A DNA stretch of 64,000 bases, taken from positions 753,964 to 817,963 of the forward strand of contig JAHCIA010000001.1 of NCBI GenBank assembly GCA_026129465.1. Reading direction: 5' to 3'. The position numbers and the translations under genes were made by a program. A model generated the notes under the pieces. It was not told the DNA's origin. It did no database searches and saw nothing but the letters and a program-made list of their open reading frames with translations. Position 1 is the stretch's first letter. Every line of letters starts with the position of its first letter. The DNA comes from Flavobacteriales bacterium (GTDB lineage: Bacteria; Bacteroidota; Bacteroidia; Flavobacteriales_F; PHOS-HE28). This document shows positions 17,037-25,492 of this stretch, in pieces.

Positions 17037-18812
17037 ATGATCACGCCCGACCAGCACATCGTCTTCGGCACGCTCACCGCCGTGCTGATCCTCTTCGTTT
17101 GGGGCCGTGTGCGGCACGATCTGGTGGCGTTGCTGGCCCTCTTCGCCTTGGTGGTGCTGGGCATCGTGGACGCGGGCGAGGCCTTCGCGGGCTTCGGCCA
17201 TCCCGCCGTGATCACCGTGGGCGCCGTGCTGGTGATCGGCAAGGCCCTGGAGTTCTCCGGCCTCATCGACCTGCTGGGCCGCCTGGTGACGAAAGTGGGT
17301 GATGGGCTGGTGGTGCAACTGGCGACACTATGCGTGGTCACCGGTGTGGCCTCGGCCTTCATGAACAACGTGGGGGCCCTGGCCATCCTCATGCCTGTGG
17401 CCATCCACCTGGCGCGCAGCAGCGGCCACCCCGTCTCCTACTACCTCATGCCGCTGGCCTTCGCCTCGCTGCTCGGTGGCATGACCACCTTGATCGGCAC
17501 CCCGCCCAACATCATCATCGCCGAGTTCCGCGCGGCCGAGACCGGCAGTCCATTCAGCATGTTCGACTTCGCACCGGTGGGTGGTGTCATTCTCGGTGCA
17601 GGGCTGCTGTTCACCGTGCTGCTGGGATGGCGATTGCTGCCCAAACGCGAGGCGGCCGACGATGGCACCGGTCTGTTCTCGGTGGATGACTACATCACGG
17701 AGGTGGCAGTGATACAGGATGCCAAGGTGGTGGGGACCACACTTCGCGAGATGCTTGAGAACACCAAGGCCGACGTCTCGCTGCTGGGACTCATCCGCGA
17801 TGGTGAACGCCTGCACGCCCCTCCCCGTTACCTGGCCGTGCGCAGTGGCGACATCCTCATCCTGGAGACCGACCCCGAAGAATTGAAGACCTTCATTGCG
17901 GATACAGGCACCCGGCTCATCGGCGACGAAGGGCTGGACCTCCGCGGCAAGGGTGGGCACCGCGTGGCCATTATGGAAGCCGTGGTGATGGCCGACAGTC
18001 CGTTGTTCGGAAGGACGGCGAGCGCGTTGCGGCTGCGCAACCGATACGGCATCAACCTTTTGGCGCTGGCCCGCAAGGACCAACGCATCCTGCGCCGCAT
18101 GGACCACGTGGAGTTCCGCGCCGGCGATGTGTTGTTGCTGCAGGGCTACGAGGAGAACCTGGCCGACATCGTCGCCTCGCTGGGTTGCCTTGCGCTGGCC
18201 ACACGCGAATTGCGCATCGGCTACAAGCGCAAGATCCCTCTGGCCTTGGGCATCTTCGGCCTGAGCATCGCCGCGGTGGTGGCGGGACTTCTGCCCGTGC
18301 AGGTGGCCTTCGCCATGGGCGCTGTGGCCATGGTGCTCAGCAACGTGCTGCCACTGAAGCGCATCTACACCAGCATCGACTGGCCGGTGATCGTGCTGCT
18401 GGGTGCCATGATACCGGTGGGACAAGCCTTGGAGACCACCGGTGCGGCCGGGCAGGTGGCGGGGGTCATCCAACGTCTCGCGCACGATGTTCCGCCTTGG
18501 GCCTTGCTGGCCATCATGCTGGTGGTCACCATGTTCCTGTCGGACATCATCAACAACGCCGCCACCGTGGTGCTCATGGCACCCATCGCCATCGGTGTGG
18601 CCAAAGGCGCCGGGCTCGGTGTGGACGCCTTCCTCATGGCCGTGGCCATCGGCGGCTCCAGCGCCTTCCTCACGCCCATCGGCCACCAGAGCAACACCCT
18701 GGTGATGGGGCCGGGCGGCTACCGCTTCAGCGACTACTGGCGCATGGGCCTGCCACTGGAGATCCTGATCGTGGCGGTGGGTGTGCCGCTGATCATGTGG
18801 GTGTGGGGCTGA
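17037..18812 (+). CDS. SLC13 family permease with two TrkA-C (RCK-C) domains
   Basis: 591 residues. N-terminal helices (1-200) and C-terminal helices (400-590) of the ArsB/NhaD/SLC13 fold surround a soluble section of about 210-390 with two RCK-C domains (EVAVIQDAKVVGTTLREM and VAIMEAVVMADSPLFGRTA). Key permease loops are FMNNVGALAILMPVAIHLARS, GTPPNIIIAEF and a second SDIINNAATVVLMAPIA plus GGSSAFLTPIGHQSNTLV, which are the two inverted SNT-type hairpins of this superfamily. Such RCK-C bearing members are called dicarboxylate or sulfate/Na+ carriers, but the substrate here is unknown. A second paralogue lies at 43119-44918. Confidence 0.9.
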   Translation: MITPDQHIVFGTLTAVLILFVWGRVRHDLVALLALFALVVLGIVDAGEAFAGFGHPAVITVGAVLVIGKALEFSGLIDLLGRLVTKVGDGLVVQLATLCVVTGVASAFMNNVGALAILMPVAIHLARSSGHPVSYYLMPLAFASLLGGMTTLIGTPPNIIIAEFRAAETGSPFSMFDFAPVGGVILGAGLLFTVLLGWRLLPKREAADDGTGLFSVDDYITEVAVIQDAKVVGTTLREMLENTKADVSLLGLIRDGERLHAPPRYLAVRSGDILILETDPEELKTFIADTGTRLIGDEGLDLRGKGGHRVAIMEAVVMADSPLFGRTASALRLRNRYGINLLALARKDQRILRRMDHVEFRAGDVLLLQGYEENLADIVASLGCLALATRELRIGYKRKIPLALGIFGLSIAAVVAGLLPVQVAFAMGAVAMVLSNVLPLKRIYTSIDWPVIVLLGAMIPVGQALETTGAAGQVAGVIQRLAHDVPPWALLAIMLVVTMFLSDIINNAATVVLMAPIAIGVAKGAGLGVDAFLMAVAIGGSSAFLTPIGHQSNTLVMGPGGYRFSDYWRMGLPLEILIVAVGVPLIMWVWG

Positions 18813-18816
18813 GCGG

Positions 18817-20454
18817 TCACTTCACCCGCGGCCCCGGCATCTCCTGCCCGCCTTGGTGCAGCACAAGGCTTTCCGCGCGGCCGTCCGCTCCAGGGTTGAA
18901 CACGATGCGCGCGTCCACCACCTTCAGGAAGAACTCCAGCGGACTCTTCGCATAGGCCTCGAAGCGCGGCTGACCGGTGGCCTGTACGAAGAGCTGCGTG
19001 CCCTCGCGGGTGATGCTCATGATGAAGCCCGGCGCCAGCTCGTAGTCGCCCAGCAGCCCATCGAGCTGCTGCTCGGTGACGGCCACTTCCTTGGGGGCCT
19101 CCGGCAAGGGCTTGTTGGTGCGCGTCCATTCCGTATCACCGAACACCCGGTCGTGCATGGTGAGTCCGGTGACCCTGCCCTTGCGATCGCGGCGGAAGGT
19201 CATGCTGGTGAGCGAGCCCTCGAAGGCGAAACGGTCTTTGGCGAACGGCACCAGCGTGAAGGTGCCCCCACCCTTGCGCTGACTGATGAGCTTGCCATCC
19301 ACCACGCGCAGGTAGCGCTCCCCTTGGCTGTCGTCCACATAGACACCTTCCAGGGCGGCCAGAGTCCTCGCGTGCACCGCGATGGGTATCACCGTGTACG
19401 GTTTGCCGATGGCCGTGGCCGCGAGCTTGGCGCAGAGGTCAGGCGCCAAATTGCTCTCCCGGTTGGTGAGCACCGCCACAAAGAGCGCCTCCTGCGGCAG
19501 GTACAGCGCGTGGGTGACGAAGCCGTTGATGCCGCCGCCGTGCTCCACGCTGGGCACGCCCTGGACGTTCGCGATCGACCAGCCATGGCCGTAGCGCGTA
19601 TCCTTCCCATTGGGCAGCTTGGCGGAGGTGTGGGCGCGCTTGAGCGTCTCCGGCTTGATGAGCTTTCCGGCATACAGCGCACGGGTCCAGGTATGCAGGT
19701 CGTCCACATTGCTGAAGAGTGAACCGCCCGCATAAGGCCAGGACAGGCTCAGGTACGCCGCGTTCTGGAAGCCCTTCCCATCGGGGCTGTATCCGCTCAC
19801 CCGGCCGGGGACGATGGCCTCATCGCTGCCGTAGCGGCTGTGCTTCATGCCCAGTGGCTTGAAGAATTCCTGATCCACGAATTCCGCGTAGCTCCGGCCC
19901 GTGACCCGCTCGATGAGGATGCCCAGCAGTACATAGCCCGAGTTGTTGTAACGCCACCCGGTGCCCGGCTCGAAGTCGAAGGGCTGGTCCTGGAAGAAGG
20001 CCATGATCTCCCCGGGCTTGACGTCCTTCCTCTGTACCACTCGATCGAACTCCTTCATGTCCGTATAGCTCTTGATGCCCGAGGTGTGGTTGAGCAGCAT
20101 TTCCACCGTGACACGCTTTCCTTGTGCGTTGTACTCCGGGATGTGCTTCGTGATGTCGTCATCGAGCTTCACCTTGCCCTGCTCCACCAGTTGCAGAGCG
20201 GCGACTGCGGTGAACTGCTTGGTGATGGAGCCGATGCGGAAGACGAACTCCGGCGCCATGCCCACTTCCTGTTCCATGTTCGCCATGCCACGTGCCGCCC
20301 GGTAGATCACCTCATCGCCACGCGCGATCAGAACGGCCACACCGGGTTCGTGGGGCTCGAGGGCACCGAGCAAAAGATGATCGAATGAGGCTATATCCTG
20401 CGCAGGGAGCAGGGGAGCGAACAAGAGAAGACAGGAAGCGAGCAGCAGTCTCAT
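18817..20454 (-). CDS. Serine hydrolase of the beta-lactamase / penicillin-binding-protein class C fold
   Basis: 545 residues from ATG 20454, which starts a signal peptide (MRLLLASCLLLFAPLLPAQ). The catalytic domain (25-380) has all three family motifs: SxxK as SITK (Ser76, Lys79), YxN as YNN (Tyr169, Asn171), and HGG (305-307, replacing KTG). It therefore should be an active periplasmic serine hydrolase of the AmpC/Pab87/EstB group. About 165 extra residues follow, forming a beta-rich domain similar to the C-terminal lipocalin-like extension of D-aminopeptidases. Family members act as D-peptidases or esterases; antibiotic resistance is not implied. The gene converges with the SLC13 permease, 4 bp apart. 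Confidence 0.9.
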   Translation of the reverse strand: MRLLLASCLLLFAPLLPAQDIASFDHLLLGALEPHEPGVAVLIARGDEVIYRAARGMANMEQEVGMAPEFVFRIGSITKQFTAVAALQLVEQGKVKLDDDITKHIPEYNAQGKRVTVEMLLNHTSGIKSYTDMKEFDRVVQRKDVKPGEIMAFFQDQPFDFEPGTGWRYNNSGYVLLGILIERVTGRSYAEFVDQEFFKPLGMKHSRYGSDEAIVPGRVSGYSPDGKGFQNAAYLSLSWPYAGGSLFSNVDDLHTWTRALYAGKLIKPETLKRAHTSAKLPNGKDTRYGHGWSIANVQGVPSVEHGGGINGFVTHALYLPQEALFVAVLTNRESNLAPDLCAKLAATAIGKPYTVIPIAVHARTLAALEGVYVDDSQGERYLRVVDGKLISQRKGGGTFTLVPFAKDRFAFEGSLTSMTFRRDRKGRVTGLTMHDRVFGDTEWTRTNKPLPEAPKEVAVTEQQLDGLLGDYELAPGFIMSITREGTQLFVQATGQPRFEAYAKSPLEFFLKVVDARIVFNPGADGRAESLVLHQGGQEMPGPRVK

Positions 20455-20805
20455 GATGTGCCTTGGAGTTTTCGTTGGTCCGAAGTTCGTTCGATCGGAC
20501 GCTTGGAACGAGGTTGCGGTTACAGCCTTCCGCATCCCCTCTTCCGCAGATGCCACCCTCTTCTGCCGAGCGCATGTACCCTGACCATCCACAGTGGGTG
20601 TTGCGGAAAAGCGGGCGCACCATGATGCGATGTTCCGTCATTGTCGTGGGGGGTCAGGATGCGGACACCAGGGGTGACAAGCGACCACCGGACGATGCTC
20701 GGTAATTTCGCCCCGCGGATGATGGAGTCGACGGACGGGAACAACTGCGGCGCGGGGCCTGGCGAAACATGGTCCTGCCGGATCTACAGGCGTCATCGAT
20801 CGTCG
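20455..20805. other. 351-bp divergent intergenic region
   Basis: No credible gene here. It separates the minus-strand hydrolase from the plus-strand DUF2490 gene. It holds a plus-strand TAATTTCG at 20703-20710 as a possible -7 box. It also has a 6-bp inverted repeat GTCCGA...TCGGAC just upstream of the hydrolase. An in-frame ATG pair at 20719/20722 is possible for the DUF2490 gene, but would bury its signal peptide. Confidence 0.5.
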
Positions 20806-21630
20806 ATGCGCGTATCGCTGCGCTCCACCTGTTGCTGGCCCATCATCGCAGTGGCCGTGCCCTTCCTGGCCAAAGCCCAGAGCAGCAAGGTGGTCTACCC
20901 CACACAGACCTTCTGGAGCAAGGTGGAGATCAACGACTTCGGCGAGACCGGGAAATGGGGTTACGGTGTGGACGGCATCATTCGCCGCAAGAACGAGTTC
21001 GGGGAAGGGAGCATCTTCATGAGCCCCATGCGCGAGAGCATCAGACCTTGGGCGCACTACCAATTCAGCCCGTACGCGCGGTTCAGCCTGAGCCCCCTGG
21101 GCTATATGAACACCACCGAGTACGTGGCCAAGCCCGAGGATACCCTGCGCGCGCCCTACCACGAATTGCGCACCACCTTCCAGTTCTTCCACCACCAGAA
21201 GGTGGCCAAGGGCCGCGTGATGCACACCTGGCGCTACCGTTACGAACTGCGCTGGCAGGAGCAGCCCGGGCGCGACGAGTACCGATACACGAACCGCTTC
21301 CGGTTCCGCTACCGCATCCGCTACCTGCTCAACAGCGACGATTTCTACGCGGACAAGACCATGTACCTGATGGCCTCCAACGAGATCGGCATCAACATCG
21401 GGCGCAACGTGGTGTACAACACGTTCAACCAGAACCGGCTTTACCTCGGCGTGGGCATGCGCTTCCTCACCGCCGCACGCGTGGAACTACGTTATGTGGA
21501 CCGCTTCCGCACGCGGGGCGCCACCGGCTACGAGTTCGACCTGGACCGGGGACTGATGGTCTGTGTCTACGTGGACCAATTGCGTCTGCTCGGCTCCAAG
21601 GACATACCCCAGGTGAGATTCTACGATTGA
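20806..21630 (+). CDS. DUF2490 family outer-membrane protein
   Basis: 274 residues from ATG 20806, selected because it opens a signal peptide (MRVSLRSTCCWPIIAVAVPF, cleaved after AKAQ). The rest is a pattern of alternating amphipathic strands rich in Arg, Tyr and Phe (HTWRYRYELRWQEQ, NRFRFRYRIRYLL, NNVVYNTFNQNRLYLGVG-like), characteristic of DUF2490, a predicted small beta-barrel family of Bacteroidota. No ligand is known. The MORN gene follows after one base, so the two are cotranscribed. Confidence 0.75.
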   Translation: MRVSLRSTCCWPIIAVAVPFLAKAQSSKVVYPTQTFWSKVEINDFGETGKWGYGVDGIIRRKNEFGEGSIFMSPMRESIRPWAHYQFSPYARFSLSPLGYMNTTEYVAKPEDTLRAPYHELRTTFQFFHHQKVAKGRVMHTWRYRYELRWQEQPGRDEYRYTNRFRFRYRIRYLLNSDDFYADKTMYLMASNEIGINIGRNVVYNTFNQNRLYLGVGMRFLTAARVELRYVDRFRTRGATGYEFDLDRGLMVCVYVDQLRLLGSKDIPQVRFYD

Positions 21631-21631
21631 C

Positions 21632-22507
21632 ATGAAAAGGTCCGGCATACCCATCATCCTGCTCGTCATGGTGCTGACCGCCTTGTGGGTGGCGCTGGAA
21701 AGCAGGGTACGGTGGAAAGAGCTGGCCCGGCAGCAGGAGACACGCACTGAGCGCCTGTTGGAGCGTGTGGAGGCGGATGCGAGCTTCATTGACGGGGACC
21801 ATGCCGAGGCCATGCGCCGCTATGAGGCCATCGCCGCCATCACGGGCGACACTTCCATCCTGGCGCAGCGCCGCGCTTTCCTTACCGAATGGCGGTTGCG
21901 TGGTGAGGAGGACCCCGCAGCCGCGCGTGCCCGGCTGGAAGCGAGGCTCACGCGCGCCGAACAGTTGCTGGCGCAGTACCAGGCCATGGAAGGCGATCTG
22001 CGCCGTGGACAGGAGCGCTTGAAAGTGGAGGAAAGGCAGCTGCGCGAAGTGTTCGGTTCCAGGATGGAACAGCGCACGGAGGAACTCAAGGAGGCGATGC
22101 GGACCATGGAGGCGGCAAGCGCACAACGCAGGCTCCAGTTCGCTTCCGCCAAGAACGGCGAACAGGTGATCTACGTGGGCGAGGTGGACCGCGAGATGGC
22201 CAATGGCCAGGGTTTCGGGCTCTGGAGGTCCGGCAGCCATTACGAGGGCCAATGGCGCGACAACATGCGGCACGGCAAGGGCGTGTTCCATTGGCCCGAT
22301 GGCGAACGCTACGAGGGCGACTTCGCCGACGACAGGCGCACCGGAACAGGCGTGTACCATTGGAAGAACGGGCAGCGCTGGGAGGGCCCGTGGCTGGAGG
22401 ATATGCGCCATGGTCCGGGTGTGCTGTATGAAGCCAATGGCAAGGTGCGTGTGAAAGGCGTTTGGGAGAAGGACAAGCTGGTCTCCTCCGAAAAGAACGG
22501 CCGCTGA
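21632..22507 (+). CDS. Membrane-anchored coiled-coil protein with four MORN repeats
   Basis: 291 residues. A single N-terminal membrane helix (residues 5-22, IPIILLVMVLTALWVALE) is followed by a long Arg/Glu-rich coiled coil (about 25-175) and four MORN repeats at the C-terminus: YVGEVDREMANGQGFGLW, YEGQWRDNMRHGKGVFHW, YEGDFADDRRTGTGVYHW and WEGPWLEDMRHGPGVLYE. The arrangement suggests a periplasmic or cell-envelope scaffold held by a signal anchor. MORN repeats bind lipids or proteins in other systems; the partner here is unknown. It starts one base after the DUF2490 gene. Confidence 0.8.
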   Translation: MKRSGIPIILLVMVLTALWVALESRVRWKELARQQETRTERLLERVEADASFIDGDHAEAMRRYEAIAAITGDTSILAQRRAFLTEWRLRGEEDPAAARARLEARLTRAEQLLAQYQAMEGDLRRGQERLKVEERQLREVFGSRMEQRTEELKEAMRTMEAASAQRRLQFASAKNGEQVIYVGEVDREMANGQGFGLWRSGSHYEGQWRDNMRHGKGVFHWPDGERYEGDFADDRRTGTGVYHWKNGQRWEGPWLEDMRHGPGVLYEANGKVRVKGVWEKDKLVSSEKNGR

Positions 22508-22619
22508 TCACGTCCCTGGGACAACGGTCCACCCTGCCATCGACCGTTCATCACATCGGCTGTCACATCCCACCGTGTTGATGCGTCATAGCAACGGACC
22601 ACAAGAACCGACGACGACC

Positions 22620-23672
22620 ATGAGAACACTTTCGACCCTGACCGCGATGACGACCGCCGGCCTGCTCGCCGCACAATGCGTCTTTACCCCCACCATCAGC
22701 CCGCTATCGCCGATCCTCTGCCCTGGCGAGGTGGTGGAATTGAGCACCCAGAGCTACGACGCCTACCAGTGGTACCGCGATGGCCAACCGCTGCCGGGTG
22801 CCACCCAACAAACGCTTCAGGTGGACTATTTCAACTACGCCGGCAGCAGTGTTTCGGTAGAAGCCACCCTCGACGGCTGTACCGAGATGAGCGCCTCCAA
22901 CCTGGTGGACGGCTGGGTCTTCCTGCCGCCCTTCGTGATGCACGGTGGCGATGAGCCCATCTTCTTCGGGCCATCCGGGGAATCCACCTACTGCTGGGGC
23001 GCCGATGTGCAGCTCACCCTCGGCATGCCCTACACGGCGAACATCCAGTGGTACATGGACGGTGTGTCCATCGACGGTGCCAACAGCCCCACGCTGGTGG
23101 TCACCGTGCCCGGCAGCTATACCGTGACCGCCGCTCCCGGCATTTGCCCGAATTCGATCACCAACCTCGGAGTCAGCATCGACATCGATTTCATACCACC
23201 CACGCAGCCTGTGATCGTGGCCGACGATGAACTGTTGTGCGCCATGCCACCCGGGCAATTCCACCAGTGGTACCACAACGGTTCCCCGGTGATCAGTGAC
23301 GGACTCGCCTGCATCAACGCCGACGTGCCCGGCATGTGGACCGTGTATGTGGACTATGGCTTCGGCTGCCAGGTGATGAGTGAGCCCTATCTGAGCGTGG
23401 GCTATGGTAGCATTGGTGCCATGCGGCCCTGGAACCTCTACCCGAATCCGAGCAACGGCATCGTGACGGTGGCTTGGAACGGCGCCGTGGTACCGGGCAC
23501 CTATTGGAGCGTGACCGACCTCAGCGGCCGAGAAGTGCGCAGCGGCTTCATGCCCATGAACAGCATGCTCCAACTTGAACTGGGTGATCTGGCGCACGGC
23601 ACCTACCTCTTCCAGGCGGCGCATCACCACAAGGCGCTGGGCCACGCTTCGCGCTTCACCATCATGCATTGA
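22620..23672 (+). CDS. T9SS type A sorting domain protein with Ig-like repeats
   Basis: 350 residues from ATG 22620, the start of a signal peptide (MRTLSTLTAMTTAGLLAAQC). Three Ig-like/PKD-like modules follow, each marked by a QWY segment (AYQWYRDGQPLPGATQQTL, IQWYMDGVSIDGANSPTL, HQWYHNGSPV), as in SprB-type adhesin repeats. The last ~75 residues are a type A C-terminal sorting domain: NLYPNPSNGIVTVAW, DLSGREV, then LAHGTYLFQA. The protein should be exported through the outer membrane by T9SS and cleaved or attached at the surface. Function beyond that is unknown. A terminator follows. Confidence 0.85.
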   Translation: MRTLSTLTAMTTAGLLAAQCVFTPTISPLSPILCPGEVVELSTQSYDAYQWYRDGQPLPGATQQTLQVDYFNYAGSSVSVEATLDGCTEMSASNLVDGWVFLPPFVMHGGDEPIFFGPSGESTYCWGADVQLTLGMPYTANIQWYMDGVSIDGANSPTLVVTVPGSYTVTAAPGICPNSITNLGVSIDIDFIPPTQPVIVADDELLCAMPPGQFHQWYHNGSPVISDGLACINADVPGMWTVYVDYGFGCQVMSEPYLSVGYGSIGAMRPWNLYPNPSNGIVTVAWNGAVVPGTYWSVTDLSGREVRSGFMPMNSMLQLELGDLAHGTYLFQAAHHHKALGHASRFTIMH

Positions 23673-23717
23673 CCGGCAGGATCCGCATCCCGGCGCGCCG
23701 GGTGGTCAGGACCGAAG

Positions 23718-23741
23718 GAGCGGGCGCACCCCGCTCTTTTC
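23718..23741 (+). terminator. Intrinsic terminator after the T9SS cargo gene
   Basis: Perfect 7-bp GC-rich stem GAGCGGG / CCCGCTC, 5-nt loop, then TTTT. It lies 45 bp after the stop codon at 23672. Confidence 0.75.
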
Positions 23742-23749
23742 GTTCCCGG

Positions 23750-23757
23750 TAACTTCG
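23750..23757 (+). promoter_or_regulatory. -7-like box touching the FMN reductase start
   Basis: TAACTTCG ends 4 nt before ATG 23762. If this is the -7 element the transcript would be leaderless or nearly so. Confidence 0.35.
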
Positions 23758-23761
23758 CGCC

Positions 23762-24322
23762 ATGGGCCACATCGCCATCCTTTCCGCCAGTGTCCGCAAC
23801 GGCCGCGCCAGCCACCGGGTGGCGCTCTACCTCCAGCGGCGCATCGCGGAGCACGCACACCACACCGCCGACCTCATCGACCTTCGCGAACATGACTTCC
23901 CCATCTTCCACGAGCGGCTGAAGTTCATGGATGACCCAGCACCCGACGTGGTGGCTTTCGCGGACAGGGTGCGACAGGCCGATGGGGTGATCATCGTGAC
24001 GCCGGAATACAACGGAGGCATGCCGGCGGCGCTGAAGAACGTGGTGGACCTGCTCACCCAGGACTGGCGCGGCAAGCCCATCGCCTTGGCGCCCGTGTCC
24101 GATGGGGCCTTCGGTGGCACCCAGGTGGTGACACAGCTCCTGTTCAATCTGTGGAAGATCCGCGCGTGGGTGGTGCCCGGCGCCATGCAGGTGCCCACGG
24201 TGAAGGACCAGTTCCAGGAGGACGGCACGCCGGAGGACGACAAGGCCTGGGCGCGCCGCAGTGATGCGTTGCTGGAAGGTCTGACGTGGGCCATGGAGGC
24301 CACGGCGCGCATGAAGGCCTGA
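23762..24322 (+). CDS. NADPH-dependent FMN reductase family protein
   Basis: 186 residues, close to the usual size of the SsuE/YieF/ArsH-type flavodoxin fold. The FMN phosphate loop is ILSASVRNGRASHRVALYL (6-24). The second flavin loop VTPEYNGGMPAALKNVVDLL carries the signature PEYN.s.p..LKn..D. The third loop APVSDGAFGGTQVVTQL follows. These enzymes reduce FMN, quinones or chromate with NAD(P)H in the cytoplasm. It converges with the cysteine desulfurase gene, 5 bp apart, and has a terminator and -7-like box just upstream, so it is probably transcribed alone. Confidence 0.9.
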   Translation: MGHIAILSASVRNGRASHRVALYLQRRIAEHAHHTADLIDLREHDFPIFHERLKFMDDPAPDVVAFADRVRQADGVIIVTPEYNGGMPAALKNVVDLLTQDWRGKPIALAPVSDGAFGGTQVVTQLLFNLWKIRAWVVPGAMQVPTVKDQFQEDGTPEDDKAWARRSDALLEGLTWAMEATARMKA

Positions 24323-24327
24323 GTGCT

Positions 24328-25473
24328 TCAGGCCACCACCAGGTGGAAGATGCGCTTGAGCACCTCCACCGTGCGGTCGATCTCGGCCAGGGTATTGTAG
24401 CGGCTGAAGGAGAAGCGGATGTTGGCCCCCGGAGCATCGGGCGCGATGGCCGCGAGCACGTGGCTGCCCTTGTTGCTGCCGCTGCTACAGGCGCTGCCCC
24501 CACTGCACGCGATGCCTTCGATATCCAGATTGTAGAGCAGCATCTCGGCTTTGCCATCATCCGGGAAACGAACGCTCAGCACCGTGTACAGGCTGTTCTC
24601 CGAAGTGTCGCCATTGAAGACCACGCCGGGGATCTCCTCGGAAAGGCGGGCCATCATGCGGTCCTTCAAGCCTTGGATATGCGCATGGTGGGCTTCCAGA
24701 TCGTGATAGGCGATCTCCATGGCCTTGGCCAGGCCCACGATGCCCGCCAGATTCTCCGTGCCACCCCGCATGTTCCGCTCCTGCGCACCGCCGTGGATCA
24801 ATGGCTTGATGCCGATGCCGGCACGGGTGTACAGGAATCCAACCCCTTTGGGACCATGGAACTTGTGCGCTGAGGCGGCAAGCATGTCCACCGGCAACGT
24901 CCGCAGGTCCAAGCGGTAGTGCGCCATGGTCTGCACCGTGTCGCTGTGGAAGATGGCACCGTTCGCACGGCACAGGTGGCCCAAGGCCTCCAGGTCGATG
25001 CGTGTGCCGATCTCGTTGTTGGCGTGCATCAACGACACGAGCGTGACCGCACCCGACCCCTCGCGCAGCAACTGCTCCAAGTGGCCCATGTCCACTGCGC
25101 CACGGGCATCGATGCGTACCATGCGCGTAGCCACTTTGCCCTTGTCACCGAGCTCCGCCACGGTGTGCTCCACGGCGTGGTGCTCGATGGGTGATGAGAT
25201 GATGCGCTGCACGCCCAGATCGCGCACCGCGCAGCGCAGCGCCATGTTGTCCGCCTCGGTGCCCCCGCTGGTGAAGACGATCTCGCCGGGCGAGCAGTTG
25301 AGCAGACCGGCCACGGTGCGGCGCGCCTTTTCAATGGCCGCGCGCGTGATCCGCCCATGGCCATGGATGGACGAGGGATTGCCGTAATGCTCGGTGAGCC
25401 AGGGCACCATGGCCTCGAAGACCTCCGGGGCCACGCGCGTGGTGGCGGCATTGTCCAGATAGATGCGTTCCAT
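24328..25473 (-). CDS. Cysteine desulfurase (NifS/IscS family)
   Basis: 381 residues from ATG 25473 (MERIYLDNAATTRV); the open frame upstream has no family similarity. The enzyme moves sulfur from L-cysteine to its active-site cysteine for Fe-S clusters or tRNA thiolation. PLP features: TSGGTEADNMAL (68-79), His99 in SPIEHHAV, HSDTVQTMAHYRLDL, Lys204 in ASAHKFHGPKG, and the loop cysteine Cys329 in SGGSACSSGS. This short-loop SxCxSGS pattern puts it in the NifS/IscS class I group rather than SufS. No iscU or sufU gene lies beside it. It is 20 bp downstream of the phosphohexomutase gene. Confidence 0.93.
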   Translation of the reverse strand: MERIYLDNAATTRVAPEVFEAMVPWLTEHYGNPSSIHGHGRITRAAIEKARRTVAGLLNCSPGEIVFTSGGTEADNMALRCAVRDLGVQRIISSPIEHHAVEHTVAELGDKGKVATRMVRIDARGAVDMGHLEQLLREGSGAVTLVSLMHANNEIGTRIDLEALGHLCRANGAIFHSDTVQTMAHYRLDLRTLPVDMLAASAHKFHGPKGVGFLYTRAGIGIKPLIHGGAQERNMRGGTENLAGIVGLAKAMEIAYHDLEAHHAHIQGLKDRMMARLSEEIPGVVFNGDTSENSLYTVLSVRFPDDGKAEMLLYNLDIEGIACSGGSACSSGSNKGSHVLAAIAPDAPGANIRFSFSRYNTLAEIDRTVEVLKRIFHLVVA

Positions 25474-25492
25474 CGCTCGCTGCGGCGCGAAG

